A stretch of 64,000 nucleotides of DNA from Streptomyces sp. NBC_00620 (GCF_026341825.1 NZ_JAPENY010000001.1:2170001-2234000); one strand, 5' to 3'. Positions 35,592 through 45,130 are shown, numbered from the stretch's first letter. Notes: a model not told the origin generated them from the sequence alone. Program-made: numbers and translations.

Positions 35592-36440
35592 GTGAACGTG
35601 GGCTATGCCCCCCACAGCACTGATGACGTCACCGGTCTGATCGCGAGTTGGCGGGAGCGGATCGCCGCGGATGAGCGTTTGCGGCTGGCTGCGAGCGTCG
35701 ACGACGTCGAAGCCGCCGGGTCAGCCGGGGACGTGGCGGTCGCCTTCGACCTGGAGGATTCCGGTCCGCTCGATGGGCAGTTGGACCGGGTGCGCCACTT
35801 CTACGATCTCGGCGTCCGCACGATGCTGCCGAGCTACAACAACCGCAACGCGGCCGGCGGAGGCTGCCTGGACGAGGTCGACGAGGGGCTCACCGCCTAC
35901 GGCCGTGCGCTGATACGGGAGATGAACGCCGTCGGCATGGTGGCGGACGGCTCTCACTGCGGCGCCCGTACCGGGCTGGACATGTGCGAGGTTTCCGAGC
36001 AGCCGGTGATCTACAGTCACTCCTGTATGCGCTCGGTGTGGGACCACCCCCGCAACGTCACCGACGAGCAGGCCAAGGAGTGCGCCGCCACGGGTGGGGT
36101 CATCGGCATCACCGGTGTCGGGATCTTCCTCGGCCCCAACGACGCCACCGTCGACGCGCTGGTACGGCACATCGACTATGCCGTCGAGCTCGTCGGTCCG
36201 GAACACGTCGGAGTGTCGACCGACTACCCGTTCGACCACGAGGACTTCAACGCGATGCTCGAACAGAGTCCGGAGCTGTTCCCCGACTGCTACACCCGCT
36301 GGGGGCCGATCAACTTCATGCCCCCGGTGGGCCTGCTGACCGTCGAAGACGCACTTCTTGCCCGGGGATACCCCGACAATGCCGTCGCCGCGATCCTTGG
36401 CGGCAACTTCCGCCGCGTCGCCGAACTGGTGTGGCAGTAG
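35592..36440 (+). pseudogene. 5'-truncated membrane dipeptidase (M19 family)
   Basis: 282 residues remain of a family usually 340-400. Retained: the glutamate region AFDLEDSGPLDG, NRNAAGGGCLDEVDEGLTAY, and the histidines in VADGSHCGA and VIYSHSCMRSVWDHPRNV. Missing: the whole N-terminus with the HxD metal pair. In-frame codons before the GTG at 35592 still resemble the family (GELARY...SFVSVN) but run into a stop at 35502 with no start codon or ribosome binding site. So the gene has lost its promoter end and half of one metal site; probably inactive. The divergent metallopeptidase gene begins at 35501, right at the breakpoint. Confidence 0.7.
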
Positions 36441-36706
36441 CTCGACCAGCAGCCGGTGTCGGTTCTCATCGACTCTCATCGACATTTCCTGACCCTGTGA
36501 TCACCAAGTGCTGATCGCCCATCATTTCGGGATCGACGACGCTCGGCTGCATGCGCTCGGTTATGGGTGACCGTCGGCCGTGCGGGAGCGGGTACGGGTG
36601 ACGTTCGTCCCGTTCCCCCGGTCGCTCTTGGGGTGCGCGTGTCTTCTTGTGGGCGGGGGGAGTTGGGCAGGGGGACTCCCCGACCCGCCCTCGGAGGTGG
36701 CTGCCC

Positions 36707-37228
36707 GTGCGCGCCTTGTACGTACCCGTCCGTCTGGCCGCCACGGTCATGGCCGTCGCCGCGGCCGCCGGATGTATGAGCGTGGGTGACGACGGGGACC
36801 GGCCCGCGCCGTCGCATTCGGCGGGGCATCGGGGCGGCGAGGCGCCCGACGGGGGGCCTGGGGTGAGTGGGGGCGGTGCAGGGTTCCATGGGGCGAAGGG
36901 GGCCAAGGGGGACGGTGGTTCGCCGAAGCCCGGTGAGTCCGTGTCCGGGTCGGCGTCCCCGACAGCGTCGGTGTCCGCGGATGTGAAGCCGTCCGCGAAG
37001 GCGACGGAGAAGGGCGGGCCGGGGCGGCCCGTGGAGCCGGGGCCGACCAAGGCGGAGCCGAGTCCCACGCGTACGACGGCGGAGCCGACGCCCGAGCCGC
37101 CTCCGCCGCCGGTGTCCTCGCCGCCGGTGTCCGAGCCGAGTACGGCGGAGCCGTCGTCCTCGGCGCATGAGCAGGCCACTCAGTTGATGGAGCGGGAGCC
37201 GGCGCCTCGGGCGGGGGAGCCCGTGTAG
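36707..37228 (+). CDS. Proline-rich secreted lipoprotein
   Basis: 173 residues from the GTG at 36707, with GGAGGTGG about ten bases upstream. MRALYVPVRLAATVMAVAAA ends at a lipobox-like AAAGC. After the cysteine everything is low complexity: Gly-rich, then Pro/Ser/Thr/Glu-rich (AEPTPEPPPPPVSSPPVSEP), with no folded domain. Probably a wall-spanning surface lipoprotein. No partner gene is evident. Confidence 0.65.
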   Translation: MRALYVPVRLAATVMAVAAAAGCMSVGDDGDRPAPSHSAGHRGGEAPDGGPGVSGGGAGFHGAKGAKGDGGSPKPGESVSGSASPTASVSADVKPSAKATEKGGPGRPVEPGPTKAEPSPTRTTAEPTPEPPPPPVSSPPVSEPSTAEPSSSAHEQATQLMEREPAPRAGEPV

Positions 37229-37532
37229 TCGGCCCGGTCCGGACCCCCGTATGGTCAGGGGCAGACCCCGTATCGGCCTGGACGGTCTCGTCCGCAAGCG
37301 CCAATCGGGCTGCAAAACCACCCTGACCTGGGCTTATGAGGCTCGGTTTGCCTTTGGGGGGCAGGGGTGCGTATGGTAGTAGATCGTTTGATACCAATTG
37401 CCCGGCGCCAAGAAGAGAGCGTCGCGTGGCGCGTACTCTCCCTTGCCGTGGCCGGACCGCATAGAGGCGGTCGATTGCGACTTCACGGAGTTTGGGCGCG
37501 TGCCGTAGAACTCCGGAAGGTTCGCATTTCGC
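37229..37532 (+). promoter_or_regulatory. Long leader of the DEAD-box helicase gene
   Basis: 304 bases without a gene. Near the 3' end CGGAGTT (37486-37492) pairs with AACTCCG (37509-37515), and the likely ribosome binding site GGAAGG (37514-37519) touches this stem; CCGC-ATAG-AGGCGG forms another. RNA helicase genes are often controlled through structured leaders. Inference. Confidence 0.45.
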
Positions 37533-39818
37533 ATGTCTGTTTCCAGTACTGATCACGTCGTCGTGCCCGAGAACAACGAGAACATCGAGGCCGACACCGA
37601 GGGCACCCAGCTCGTCGAGACCACAGAGACGACCGTCGAGACGGTTGCCGACACGACGGTCGAGTCCGCTCCCGAGACCCCCGCGATCACCTTCGGCTCC
37701 CTCGGTCTCCCCGACGGAATCGTCCGCAAGCTCGCGCAGAACGGCGTGACCGCCCCCTTCCCGATCCAGGCCGCGACCATCCCGGACGCCCTGGCCGGCA
37801 AGGACATCCTCGGCCGCGGCCGCACCGGCTCCGGCAAGACCCTCTCCTTCGGTCTGCCGCTGCTCGCGACGCTGTCCGGTGGCCACACCGACAAGAAGAA
37901 GCCGCGCGGCATCATCCTCACGCCGACGCGTGAGCTCGCGATGCAGGTCGCGGACGCGCTTCAGCCGTACGGCGACGTACTCGGCCTGAAGATGAAGGTC
38001 GTCTGCGGCGGTACGTCGATGAGCAACCAGATGTACGCCCTGGAGCGCGGCGTCGACGTCCTCGTCGCCACCCCGGGCCGCCTGCGCGACATCATCAACC
38101 GCGGCGCCTGCTCGCTCGAGAACGTCCAGGTCGCCGTCCTCGACGAGGCCGACCAGATGTCCGACCTGGGCTTCCTGCCCGAGGTCACCGAGCTGCTCGA
38201 CCAGATCCCCGGCGGCGGCCAGCGCATGCTGTTCTCGGCCACGATGGAGAACGAGATCTCCACGCTGGTCAAGCGCTACCTGAGCAACCCGGTCACGCAC
38301 GAGGTCGACAGCGCCCAGGGCAACGTCACGACCATGTCGCACCACATCCTCATCGTGAAGCCCAAGGACAAGGCGCCGGTCACCGCCGCGATCGCCTCCC
38401 GCAAGGGCCGCACGATCATCTTCGTCCGCACCCAGCTGGGCGCCGACCGTATCGCCGAGCAGCTTCGCGAGTCCGGTGTGAAGGCCGACGCGCTGCACGG
38501 CGGAATGACGCAGGGCGCGCGGACGCGGACGCTGGCCGACTTCAAGGAGGGCTACGTCAACGCCCTCGTCGCCACCGACGTCGCCGCCCGCGGTATCCAC
38601 GTCGACGGCATCGACCTGGTCCTGAACGTGGACCCGGCCGGCGACCACAAGGACTACCTGCACCGCTCCGGCCGTACGGCCCGCGCGGGCCGCAGCGGCA
38701 CCGTCGTATCCCTCTCCCTGCCGCACCAGCGTCGCCAGATCTTCCGGCTGATGGAGGACGCGGGCGTCGACGCCACGCGTCACATCATCAACTCCGGTAC
38801 GGCCTTCGAGCCCGAGGTCGCCGAGATCACCGGCGCCCGGTCGATGACCGAGGTCCAGGCCCAGTCCGCGGGCGACGCCGCTCAGCAGGCCGAGCGTGAG
38901 GTCACGCAGCTCACCAAGGAACTGGAGCGCGCGCAGCGTCGTGCGGTCGAGCTTCGTGGCGAGGCCGACCGCCTGGTCGCCCGTGCCGCGCGTGAGCGTG
39001 GGGACGACCCGGATGCCGCGCTCGCCGAGGCCGCGCTCGTCGTGGAGGCCGCCGCTGCCGAGGCCGCAGTGGTGGAGCCGGTCGCCGCGCCGGTGCGCGA
39101 GGAGCGTTCCTCGTCGTACGAGTCGCGTCCGCGCCGTGACGACCGGGGCAACTACGAGCGCCGTGACCGTCGTGACGACCGTCCCTCCGGCGGCTTCCGC
39201 CGTGACGACCGTCCCTCGGGCGGCTCGGGTGGTGGCTTCAACCGTGACCGTCGTGACGAGCGTCCGTCGGGTGGTGGCTTCCGTCGTGACAACGACCGTG
39301 GCGGCGACCGCGGTGGGTTCCGTCGTGACGACCGTCCCTCCGGTGGCTTCCGTCGCGACGAGCGTCCCTCGGGCGGCTCGGGTGGTGGCTTCAACCGTGA
39401 CCGTCGTGACGAGCGTCCGTCGGGTGGTGGCTTCCGTCGCGACGACCGTCGTGACAACGACCGTGGCGGCGACCGCGGTGGGTTCCGTCGTGACGACCGT
39501 CCCTCGGGCGGCTTCAACAGCGAGCGTCGTGACGACCGTCCCTCCGGTGGCTTCCGTCGCGACGAGCGTCCCTCGGGCGGCTCGGGTGGTGGGTTCAACC
39601 GTGACCGTCGTGACGAGCGTCCGTCCACCCACCGGGGCAGCGACCGTCCCTTCAACCGCGACCGTCAGGGCGACCGTCCCACCGGCGGCTTCCGCTCCGG
39701 CGGCCACGACCGCCCGACCGGCCGTCGTGACGACCACCGCGGTGGCACCGGCACCGGCACCGCGACCGGTTCCTTCGGCCGCCGTGACGACAAGCCGCGC
39801 TGGAAGCGCAACGGCTGA
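37533..39818 (+). CDS. DEAD-box RNA helicase with long repetitive Arg/Asp/Gly tail
   Basis: 761 residues. An acidic Thr/Val/Glu N-terminus (1-50) precedes the core: Q motif PFPIQAATIP, Walker A GRTGSGKT at 96-103, PTRELAMQ, DEAD at 204-207, SATMENEIS, VATDVAARGIHVDGIDLVLN, and HRSGRTARAGRSG. A coiled-coil-like segment (about 450-490) follows, then residues about 530-761 are made of repeats of RRDDRPSGGF, SGGGFNRDRRDERPSGG and NDRGGDRGG. Such disordered RGG-like tails bind RNA non-specifically and favour condensates. The protein probably unwinds structured mRNA or rRNA, perhaps in cold. Closest to RhlE/CsdA types. Confidence 0.93.
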   Translation: MSVSSTDHVVVPENNENIEADTEGTQLVETTETTVETVADTTVESAPETPAITFGSLGLPDGIVRKLAQNGVTAPFPIQAATIPDALAGKDILGRGRTGSGKTLSFGLPLLATLSGGHTDKKKPRGIILTPTRELAMQVADALQPYGDVLGLKMKVVCGGTSMSNQMYALERGVDVLVATPGRLRDIINRGACSLENVQVAVLDEADQMSDLGFLPEVTELLDQIPGGGQRMLFSATMENEISTLVKRYLSNPVTHEVDSAQGNVTTMSHHILIVKPKDKAPVTAAIASRKGRTIIFVRTQLGADRIAEQLRESGVKADALHGGMTQGARTRTLADFKEGYVNALVATDVAARGIHVDGIDLVLNVDPAGDHKDYLHRSGRTARAGRSGTVVSLSLPHQRRQIFRLMEDAGVDATRHIINSGTAFEPEVAEITGARSMTEVQAQSAGDAAQQAEREVTQLTKELERAQRRAVELRGEADRLVARAARERGDDPDAALAEAALVVEAAAAEAAVVEPVAAPVREERSSSYESRPRRDDRGNYERRDRRDDRPSGGFRRDDRPSGGSGGGFNRDRRDERPSGGGFRRDNDRGGDRGGFRRDDRPSGGFRRDERPSGGSGGGFNRDRRDERPSGGGFRRDDRRDNDRGGDRGGFRRDDRPSGGFNSERRDDRPSGGFRRDERPSGGSGGGFNRDRRDERPSTHRGSDRPFNRDRQGDRPTGGFRSGGHDRPTGRRDDHRGGTGTGTATGSFGRRDDKPRWKRNG
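39170..39660 (+). repeat. Imperfect coding tandem repeats in the helicase tail
   Basis: Units such as CGTCGTGACGACCGTCCCTC and GGCTCGGGTGGTGGCTTCAA recur three or more times with near-identical DNA, not only protein, so the array is recent or homogenised. Confidence 0.85.
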
Positions 39819-40030
39819 CGCCGGGCAGTAAGCATTTAGGCAGAGCGCCGTGGTCCCCCGTTCCGGGTGGGCCACGGCGCTCTGTCGTGCGGCCGCTTGG
39901 AAAAAGCTCTCCCCAGTGCTTTCGAACTGGCTGTAAGATCAGCCGACTTCTGAGAGGGATGCGACGGCCGGGGCCGGGGACATCTGATGCAGGGCCCGCT
40001 TCCTCTCGTGGCTTCTGGGGAGGGTTCGCC

Positions 40031-43000
40031 TTGATTCGTCATGCCTTCGTACGTCACTCGCGCGTCAGACGCGTCGCCGTCGTCGTGGCGGCATCCGCGG
40101 TTCTCGGGGGCGGGTTGAGCCCGCTGCTGCCGGTCGCTTCGGCGGCGGACGCGGCGCAGGAGACGGTGGTACCGGCGACGCTCGAGAGCGGCTACACGCG
40201 GGCGAGCCTTTTCAACTCCGACGAGACCTACGGCGGGGACGGGGCGGGCAGCCAGGGCGTCTTCCACCGGCTCTACGACCCCACCCGGCTGGTGTGGACG
40301 CGGTACTCGGACGGCAAGTCCTTCGAGGTGCCTGCGGTCTCCACGGGCCTGGCCGTCGACGACGGGACGGGCAGTGACGTCGCGGCGTTCCGCTACCAGG
40401 ACGGTCACGTCGACCTGTGGAACGCCGTCGACGGAACGATGAGCACCTTGCAGATCCCCGAGGGGCGCAGCGTGTGGTCCGGGACCTTCGGCGACATCGT
40501 CGCCACCTTCGAGACGGTCACCGCCGAGGACGGGACCACTACGCGGGTCAACCACCTGCTGAGCGCGGGCCCCGACGGGACCACCCGTGACGTGGTCGTC
40601 TCAGGTATCCCCGAGGAGCTCAAGCTCGGAGGGCCGTTGCGTGCTGACGCCACCTCGCTCATCTTCAGCGGCGCGATCGACGGCACCCACCGGTCGGTGG
40701 CCGTCGACCCGCAGACCGGCCAGGTCCAGAGCTGGACCCAGGCCCGGCCCAGCGGCACTGCCTACACCGAGCTGTCGCCCGACTACCTGGTCCAGTACGG
40801 GGGCCCGTCCGCCTCGAAGGTGTACGTCTACTCCCGCGCCGACCTCTCGGCAGCCCCCGTCGAGGTGACCCTGGACGGTACCGACGGCGTGTCCCCCGCC
40901 GACGACCTCTCGGTGGTCGGCGACTGGCTCGTCCACCGGCCCGCCGGCGGCGTCAAGGTGACCGCCGTTCCGATCAAGGGCGGCGACCCGATCACCCTGC
41001 TCACCTCCTCCAACGACGGCATATCCGCCTCACCGTCCGGCAACGCCGTCGTCATCGGCCGCACCGGCGCCGGCGTCGACGACTGGGGTATCCAGCGCAT
41101 CCACGCCGGCGAGGACGGCACGCCCGTCGTCACGCAGATCAAGGCGCTGCCGAAGCCGCCGTACGAGATCCAGGGCCTCGCGCTGGACCAGGGGCGGCTC
41201 CTGGTCGCCGACGAGAGCTGGGCCGGGTACCGGGACACCTACGTCCGGACCGTCTCCGCGACCGGCACGCCGCAGTTCGGTGCGCGCTCCTCGTACGACG
41301 GGAGCGACCTGGTGATGTACGACTGCCCGTCGGCGGAGGGCGGCTGCCGGATCTACGGCACCGCCGACAACCGTGCCGTCTGGCTGATGAAGGGCTCGGC
41401 TGAATACGACCTTCTCCGGGTCAACGGGCCTGCTGAGTACGGCTTCAGGGAGATCCGTGTCCCTGCCGGCGGGCAGATCACCGACGTGTCCGGCCAGTAC
41501 GTGATCCACACGACCTCGACCCTGCAGAACGTCTACAAGATCGACGGCGGGGACACCCCCGTCGTCACCCGCACCTCCGGCGCCGCCGCCCTGTCCGGCG
41601 ACATTCTCTGGACGGCCGGCACGACCCCCGGCACCGTCACCGCGTACAACCTGACGACGAAGAAGACCACCGAGACCGTCACCACCGATGCCGGGTGCGC
41701 ACCCACCGAGCTCCAGGCGCTCGGCCGCTATCTCTACTGGACCTGCGACGGCAAGGCCGGCGTCTACGACCGTACGGCGAAGAAGTCCGTGCCCGTGCCG
41801 ACGGGCGAGGCCAAGCTCGGCGACGGGTTCGTCGTCACGCACGACAAGCAGGCCGGGCAGTTGACGCTCACCACGGCCGCCGACGGGACGGCCGCGAGCC
41901 GGGTCATCGGGGAGCTGCCCGACACCGGCGTCTCGCAGCGCGATGTGCGCTGGACGGTCGACGAGTCCGGGGCGAACGCGGCCTACGTGGACGATCAGGA
42001 GCAGGTGCACCTGGTGCCGTCCGGTGCGGCGCAGCAGCCGCTGAGCCTGCTGGCGCCGGCCGAGAGCGTGTCGTCCGTAGAGGCGCACACCGTCGACACG
42101 ACGCCCGACACCCTCACCACCCTCCTGCTGTCGAAGCCGTCCTCGGGCTGGGACCTGACGGTGCGCAACCGCGCGACCGGCAAGGTCTACGGCGACGGCA
42201 GGGACGGCACGGCCGCGCGGGGCGAGCTGAGCGTCGGCTGGCACGGGCTGGATCCGAAGAGGACCGGGGACGCGTACCTGCCGAACGGTTCCTACGACTG
42301 GACCGTGACCGTCACTCCGGCCGACGGCGTCGGCGCCCCGCTGACGGTGAGCGGCACGGTCAAGCTGGTGAAGGGCGAGCCCGTCCGCCACGACCACCTC
42401 GGCAGCGACGCCGTCGGCGACCTGCTCACCCTCAACTCCTCGGGCGCCCTGACCTTCCAGCAGGGCACGGGTACGGGCACGTTCTCCGGGAAGGTCAGCG
42501 GCTCGGGCTGGGCCACCAGTGTCAAGGCGGTGCCGTTCGGGGACTTGAGCGGGGACCGCTGCAACGACGTGCTGGTACGGCTGAGCAGTGGGGCCCTGCG
42601 CCTCTACAAGCCCGGCTGTGACGCGGCGCTGAAGCCGTCGACGTCGTACACGACACTCGGGGCGAGCGGCTGGAACCAGTACGACGTGCTGACCTCGCCC
42701 GGTGATGTGACGAAGGACGGCCTCCCGGACCTGATCGCCCGCAACACCTCCACCGGCGCGGTCTACCTGTACAAGGGCACCAGCGCGGGCAAGCTGTCCG
42801 CCCGCGTGAAGCTGTACGACAACTGGAAGACGTACAAGAAGGTCGTCGGCGTCGGGGACCTGAACGGTGACGGCATCGGTGACCTGATTGCACAGGACAA
42901 GGCCAACAACCTCTACCGCTACTACGGCAAGGGCAACGGCACCTTCGCGGCCCGCGTGAAGGTCTTCGTCAACTGGGGTGGCTCCTACAACGTCATCGTC

Positions 43001-43153
43001 GGCGCCGGTGACCTCAACCGCGACGGCAAGGCCGACCTGGTCTCGCGTGACACGGCCGGGAACCTCTGGCGCAACTACGGCAACGGCGCCGGGTCGTTCG
43101 GAGCCCGCACGAAGATCGCCACCGGCTGGCAGGGCTACAAGGGGATCTTCTAG
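40031..43153 (+). CDS. Large secreted FG-GAP/VCBS-repeat protein
   Basis: 1040 residues from a TTG at 40031; GGGGAGGG lies six to seven bases upstream, the only good ribosome binding site in frame. The N-terminus (RRVAVVVAASAVLGGG to VASAADAAQ) is a Sec signal peptide. Residues about 60-800 look like a large beta-propeller region (repeated GD-x-x-V/A and DG-x-x patterns). The last 220 residues are FG-GAP repeats with calcium-loop motifs: DLSGDRCNDVLVR, DVTKDGLPDLIAR, DLNGDGIGDLIAQ, DLNRDGKADLVSR. No catalytic motif is seen; an adhesive or carbohydrate-binding role is plausible. Single gene, followed by an inverted repeat over the next start. Confidence 0.85.
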   Translation: MIRHAFVRHSRVRRVAVVVAASAVLGGGLSPLLPVASAADAAQETVVPATLESGYTRASLFNSDETYGGDGAGSQGVFHRLYDPTRLVWTRYSDGKSFEVPAVSTGLAVDDGTGSDVAAFRYQDGHVDLWNAVDGTMSTLQIPEGRSVWSGTFGDIVATFETVTAEDGTTTRVNHLLSAGPDGTTRDVVVSGIPEELKLGGPLRADATSLIFSGAIDGTHRSVAVDPQTGQVQSWTQARPSGTAYTELSPDYLVQYGGPSASKVYVYSRADLSAAPVEVTLDGTDGVSPADDLSVVGDWLVHRPAGGVKVTAVPIKGGDPITLLTSSNDGISASPSGNAVVIGRTGAGVDDWGIQRIHAGEDGTPVVTQIKALPKPPYEIQGLALDQGRLLVADESWAGYRDTYVRTVSATGTPQFGARSSYDGSDLVMYDCPSAEGGCRIYGTADNRAVWLMKGSAEYDLLRVNGPAEYGFREIRVPAGGQITDVSGQYVIHTTSTLQNVYKIDGGDTPVVTRTSGAAALSGDILWTAGTTPGTVTAYNLTTKKTTETVTTDAGCAPTELQALGRYLYWTCDGKAGVYDRTAKKSVPVPTGEAKLGDGFVVTHDKQAGQLTLTTAADGTAASRVIGELPDTGVSQRDVRWTVDESGANAAYVDDQEQVHLVPSGAAQQPLSLLAPAESVSSVEAHTVDTTPDTLTTLLLSKPSSGWDLTVRNRATGKVYGDGRDGTAARGELSVGWHGLDPKRTGDAYLPNGSYDWTVTVTPADGVGAPLTVSGTVKLVKGEPVRHDHLGSDAVGDLLTLNSSGALTFQQGTGTGTFSGKVSGSGWATSVKAVPFGDLSGDRCNDVLVRLSSGALRLYKPGCDAALKPSTSYTTLGASGWNQYDVLTSPGDVTKDGLPDLIARNTSTGAVYLYKGTSAGKLSARVKLYDNWKTYKKVVGVGDLNGDGIGDLIAQDKANNLYRYYGKGNGTFAARVKVFVNWGGSYNVIVGAGDLNRDGKADLVSRDTAGNLWRNYGNGAGSFGARTKIATGWQGYKGIF

Positions 43154-43182
43154 CCGCAGTTTTCGGCCATCGCGTGACGCAT

Positions 43183-43219
43183 GTCATGCCCCCGGCGAGG
43201 GAATCGCTGGGGGCATGAC
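43183..43219. promoter_or_regulatory. 11-bp inverted repeat covering the permease start codon
   Basis: GTCATGCCCCC (43183-43193) and GGGGGCATGAC (43209-43219), 15-base spacer. The right arm contains the ATG of the next gene. It could be a terminator for the upstream gene, an operator, or an mRNA hairpin hiding the start. Confidence 0.55.
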
Positions 43220-44774
43220 AAACTCCACGCCTGATGCCAGAGCGAGTGGGCTGTCGGATGCACAACTCTCTGACGAAGAACGGCTCGCCCAGCTCGGCTA
43301 CACGCAGGTTCTCGCCCGCCGCATGTCGGCGTTCTCCAACTACGCGGTCTCCTTCACGATCATCTCGGTCCTGTCGGGCTGCCTGACGCTGTACCTGTTC
43401 GGCATGAACACCGGCGGCCCCGCCGTGATCACCTGGGGCTGGGTCGCCGTAGGCCTGATGACACTCTTCGTCGGCCTCGCGATGGCCGAGATCTGTTCGG
43501 CCTATCCGACCTCCGCGGGCCTGTACTTCTGGGCCCACCGGCTGGCCCCGTCCCGTACGGCCGCCGCCTGGGCCTGGTTCACGGGCTGGTTCAACGTCCT
43601 CGGCCAGGTGGCGGTGACGGCGGGCATCGACTTCGGGGCGGCGTCCTTCCTGGGCGCCTATCTGAACCTGCAGTTCGACTTCGAGGTCACACCGGGCCGC
43701 ACGGTGCTGCTGTTCGCCGGGATCCTGGTCCTGCACGGGCTGCTGAACACCTTCGGGGTGCGCATCGTCGGCCTCCTCAACAACGTCAGCGTGTGGTGGC
43801 ACGTGCTGGGCGTGGGAGTCATCGTCGGCGCGCTGACCTTCGTACCGGACCAACACCAGTCCGCCTCCTTCGTGTTCACGGAGTTCGTGAACAACACGGG
43901 CTGGGGCAGCGGCGTGTACGTCGTCGCCCTCGGCCTGCTGATGGCGCAGTACACCTTCACCGGGTACGACGCCTCCGCCCACATGACGGAGGAGACGCAC
44001 GACGCGTCGACGGCGGGCCCCAAGGGCATCGTCCGCTCGATCTGGACCTCCTGGATAGCGGGCCTCGTCCTCCTCCTCGGCTTCACCTTCGCGATCCAGT
44101 CGTACGACGGTGCCCTCGGCTCGCCGACGGGGGTGCCGCCGGCCCAGATCCTGCTCGACGCGCTGGGCGCGACGGCGGGCAAACTGCTGCTGCTCGTGGT
44201 GATCGGCGCGCAGCTGTTCTGCGGGATGGCGTCGGTCACGGCCAACTCCCGCATGATCTACGCCTTTTCACGCGACGGCGCGCTGCCCTTCTCGCACCTG
44301 TGGCACACGGTGAACCCGCGCACGCGGACGCCGGTGGCGGCGGTCTGGCTGGCCGCGCTGGGCGCCCTGGTCCTCGGCCTCCCGTACCTGATCAACGTCA
44401 CGGCGTACGCGGCGGTGACCTCGATCGCCGTCATCGGCCTCTACATCGCGTACGTCATCCCGACCCTCCTGCGGATTCGCAAGGGCGACGCCTTCGAACG
44501 CGGGCCCTGGCACCTGGGCCGCTGGTCCCGCCCGATCGGCGTGGTGTCGGTGCTCTGGGTCGCCGTGATCACGATCCTCTTCATGCTCCCCCAGGTCTCC
44601 CCGGTCACCTGGGAGACCTTCAACTACGCCCCGGTCGCCGTCCTCGTCGTCCTCGGCTTCGCCACGACCTGGTGGCTGGTCTCGGCCCGCCACTGGTTCC
44701 TCAACCCCGACCACGAACGCACCCTCGCCCGCGAGGCGGCCCGCAAGGGGCTGCCCGAACCGGTCGATCCGTAA
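43215..44774 (+). CDS. APC-family amino acid permease
   Basis: 519 residues, about 12 spans. The cytosolic N-terminus SDEERLAQLGYTQVLARRMS leads into span 1 (FSNYAVSFTIISVLSGCLTL), as in GABA/amino-acid permeases. AMAEICSAYPTSAGLYFWAH matches the conserved region of spans 2-3, and MASVTANSRMIYAFSRDGALP that of span 8. It probably imports an amino acid or amine with protons. The ATG at 43215 lies inside an inverted repeat. It is the last host gene before the tRNA-Lys island. Confidence 0.9.
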   Translation: MTNSTPDARASGLSDAQLSDEERLAQLGYTQVLARRMSAFSNYAVSFTIISVLSGCLTLYLFGMNTGGPAVITWGWVAVGLMTLFVGLAMAEICSAYPTSAGLYFWAHRLAPSRTAAAWAWFTGWFNVLGQVAVTAGIDFGAASFLGAYLNLQFDFEVTPGRTVLLFAGILVLHGLLNTFGVRIVGLLNNVSVWWHVLGVGVIVGALTFVPDQHQSASFVFTEFVNNTGWGSGVYVVALGLLMAQYTFTGYDASAHMTEETHDASTAGPKGIVRSIWTSWIAGLVLLLGFTFAIQSYDGALGSPTGVPPAQILLDALGATAGKLLLLVVIGAQLFCGMASVTANSRMIYAFSRDGALPFSHLWHTVNPRTRTPVAAVWLAALGALVLGLPYLINVTAYAAVTSIAVIGLYIAYVIPTLLRIRKGDAFERGPWHLGRWSRPIGVVSVLWVAVITILFMLPQVSPVTWETFNYAPVAVLVVLGFATTWWLVSARHWFLNPDHERTLAREAARKGLPEPVDP

Positions 44775-44836
44775 CCTTGTGCGCTTTTGGCGTGGCCGGG
44801 TCACCGATACCCGATCGGAGTCCCGGCCGCGTCCCG

Positions 44837-44842
44837 CTATGC
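44837..44842 (+). promoter_or_regulatory. -10-like TATGCT upstream of tRNA-Lys
   Basis: TATGCT lies 53 bases before the mature 5' end of tRNA-Lys, in a gap with no other gene. The -35 is not clear. Confidence 0.4.
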
Positions 44843-44895
44843 TCGGGGATGCATCGCCACAGGATCCTCAACGGGATCGGCGTGGACCGGTGCGT

Positions 44896-44968
44896 GGACC
44901 CTTAGCTCAATTGGCAGAGCAGTGGACTTTTAATCCATTGGTTGTGGGTTCGAGTCCCACAGGGTCTA
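44896..44968 (+). tRNA. tRNA-Lys (anticodon UUU), insertion target
   Basis: GGACCCTTAGCTCAATTGGC, anticodon loop CTTTTAA giving UUU, T-loop GTTCGAGTC, acceptor AGGGTCT with discriminator A. Its 3' 45 bases are repeated at 50719-50763. The intact tRNA therefore uses a 3' half probably supplied by the integrated element. Confidence 0.97.
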
Positions 44969-44971
44969 CCG
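44924..44971 (+). repeat. attL-like 48-bp repeat in tRNA-Lys
   Basis: From GGACTTTTAATCCATTGG in the anticodon arm to TCTACCG. Matches 50719-50766 in 47 of 48 positions (A/G in the anticodon loop). This is the typical size and place of a tyrosine-integrase attachment core. Confidence 0.9.
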
Positions 44972-44972
44972 A

Positions 44973-45009
44973 CAAGGCCCAGGTCAGAGGCAATCTGATC
45001 TGGGCCTTG
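44973..45009. terminator. Terminator after tRNA-Lys (element side)
   Basis: AAGGCCCAGGTCAGA pairs with TCTGATCTGGGCCTT almost perfectly. Similar in plan to, but different in sequence from, the hairpin after the right-hand repeat. Confidence 0.85.
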
Positions 45010-45130
45010 AGTGCGTTTTGAGGGTCTGGAGATCGGTAGCTCAGCCGACGCTCAACCGAAGTGCAGACGATCATGACATTGAGCGGCCCCGCCTGGACAA
45101 CTCCCGGAGCGGGGCCCTGCACGCCACGGC

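Noticed and set aside
36747..39875. A 1042-residue open frame on the minus strand opposite the helicase gene, rich in Thr/Val/Ala
   Set aside because: It is an antisense shadow of the helicase and its repetitive tail; high GC leaves long antisense frames open. The forward frame has a full set of helicase motifs.
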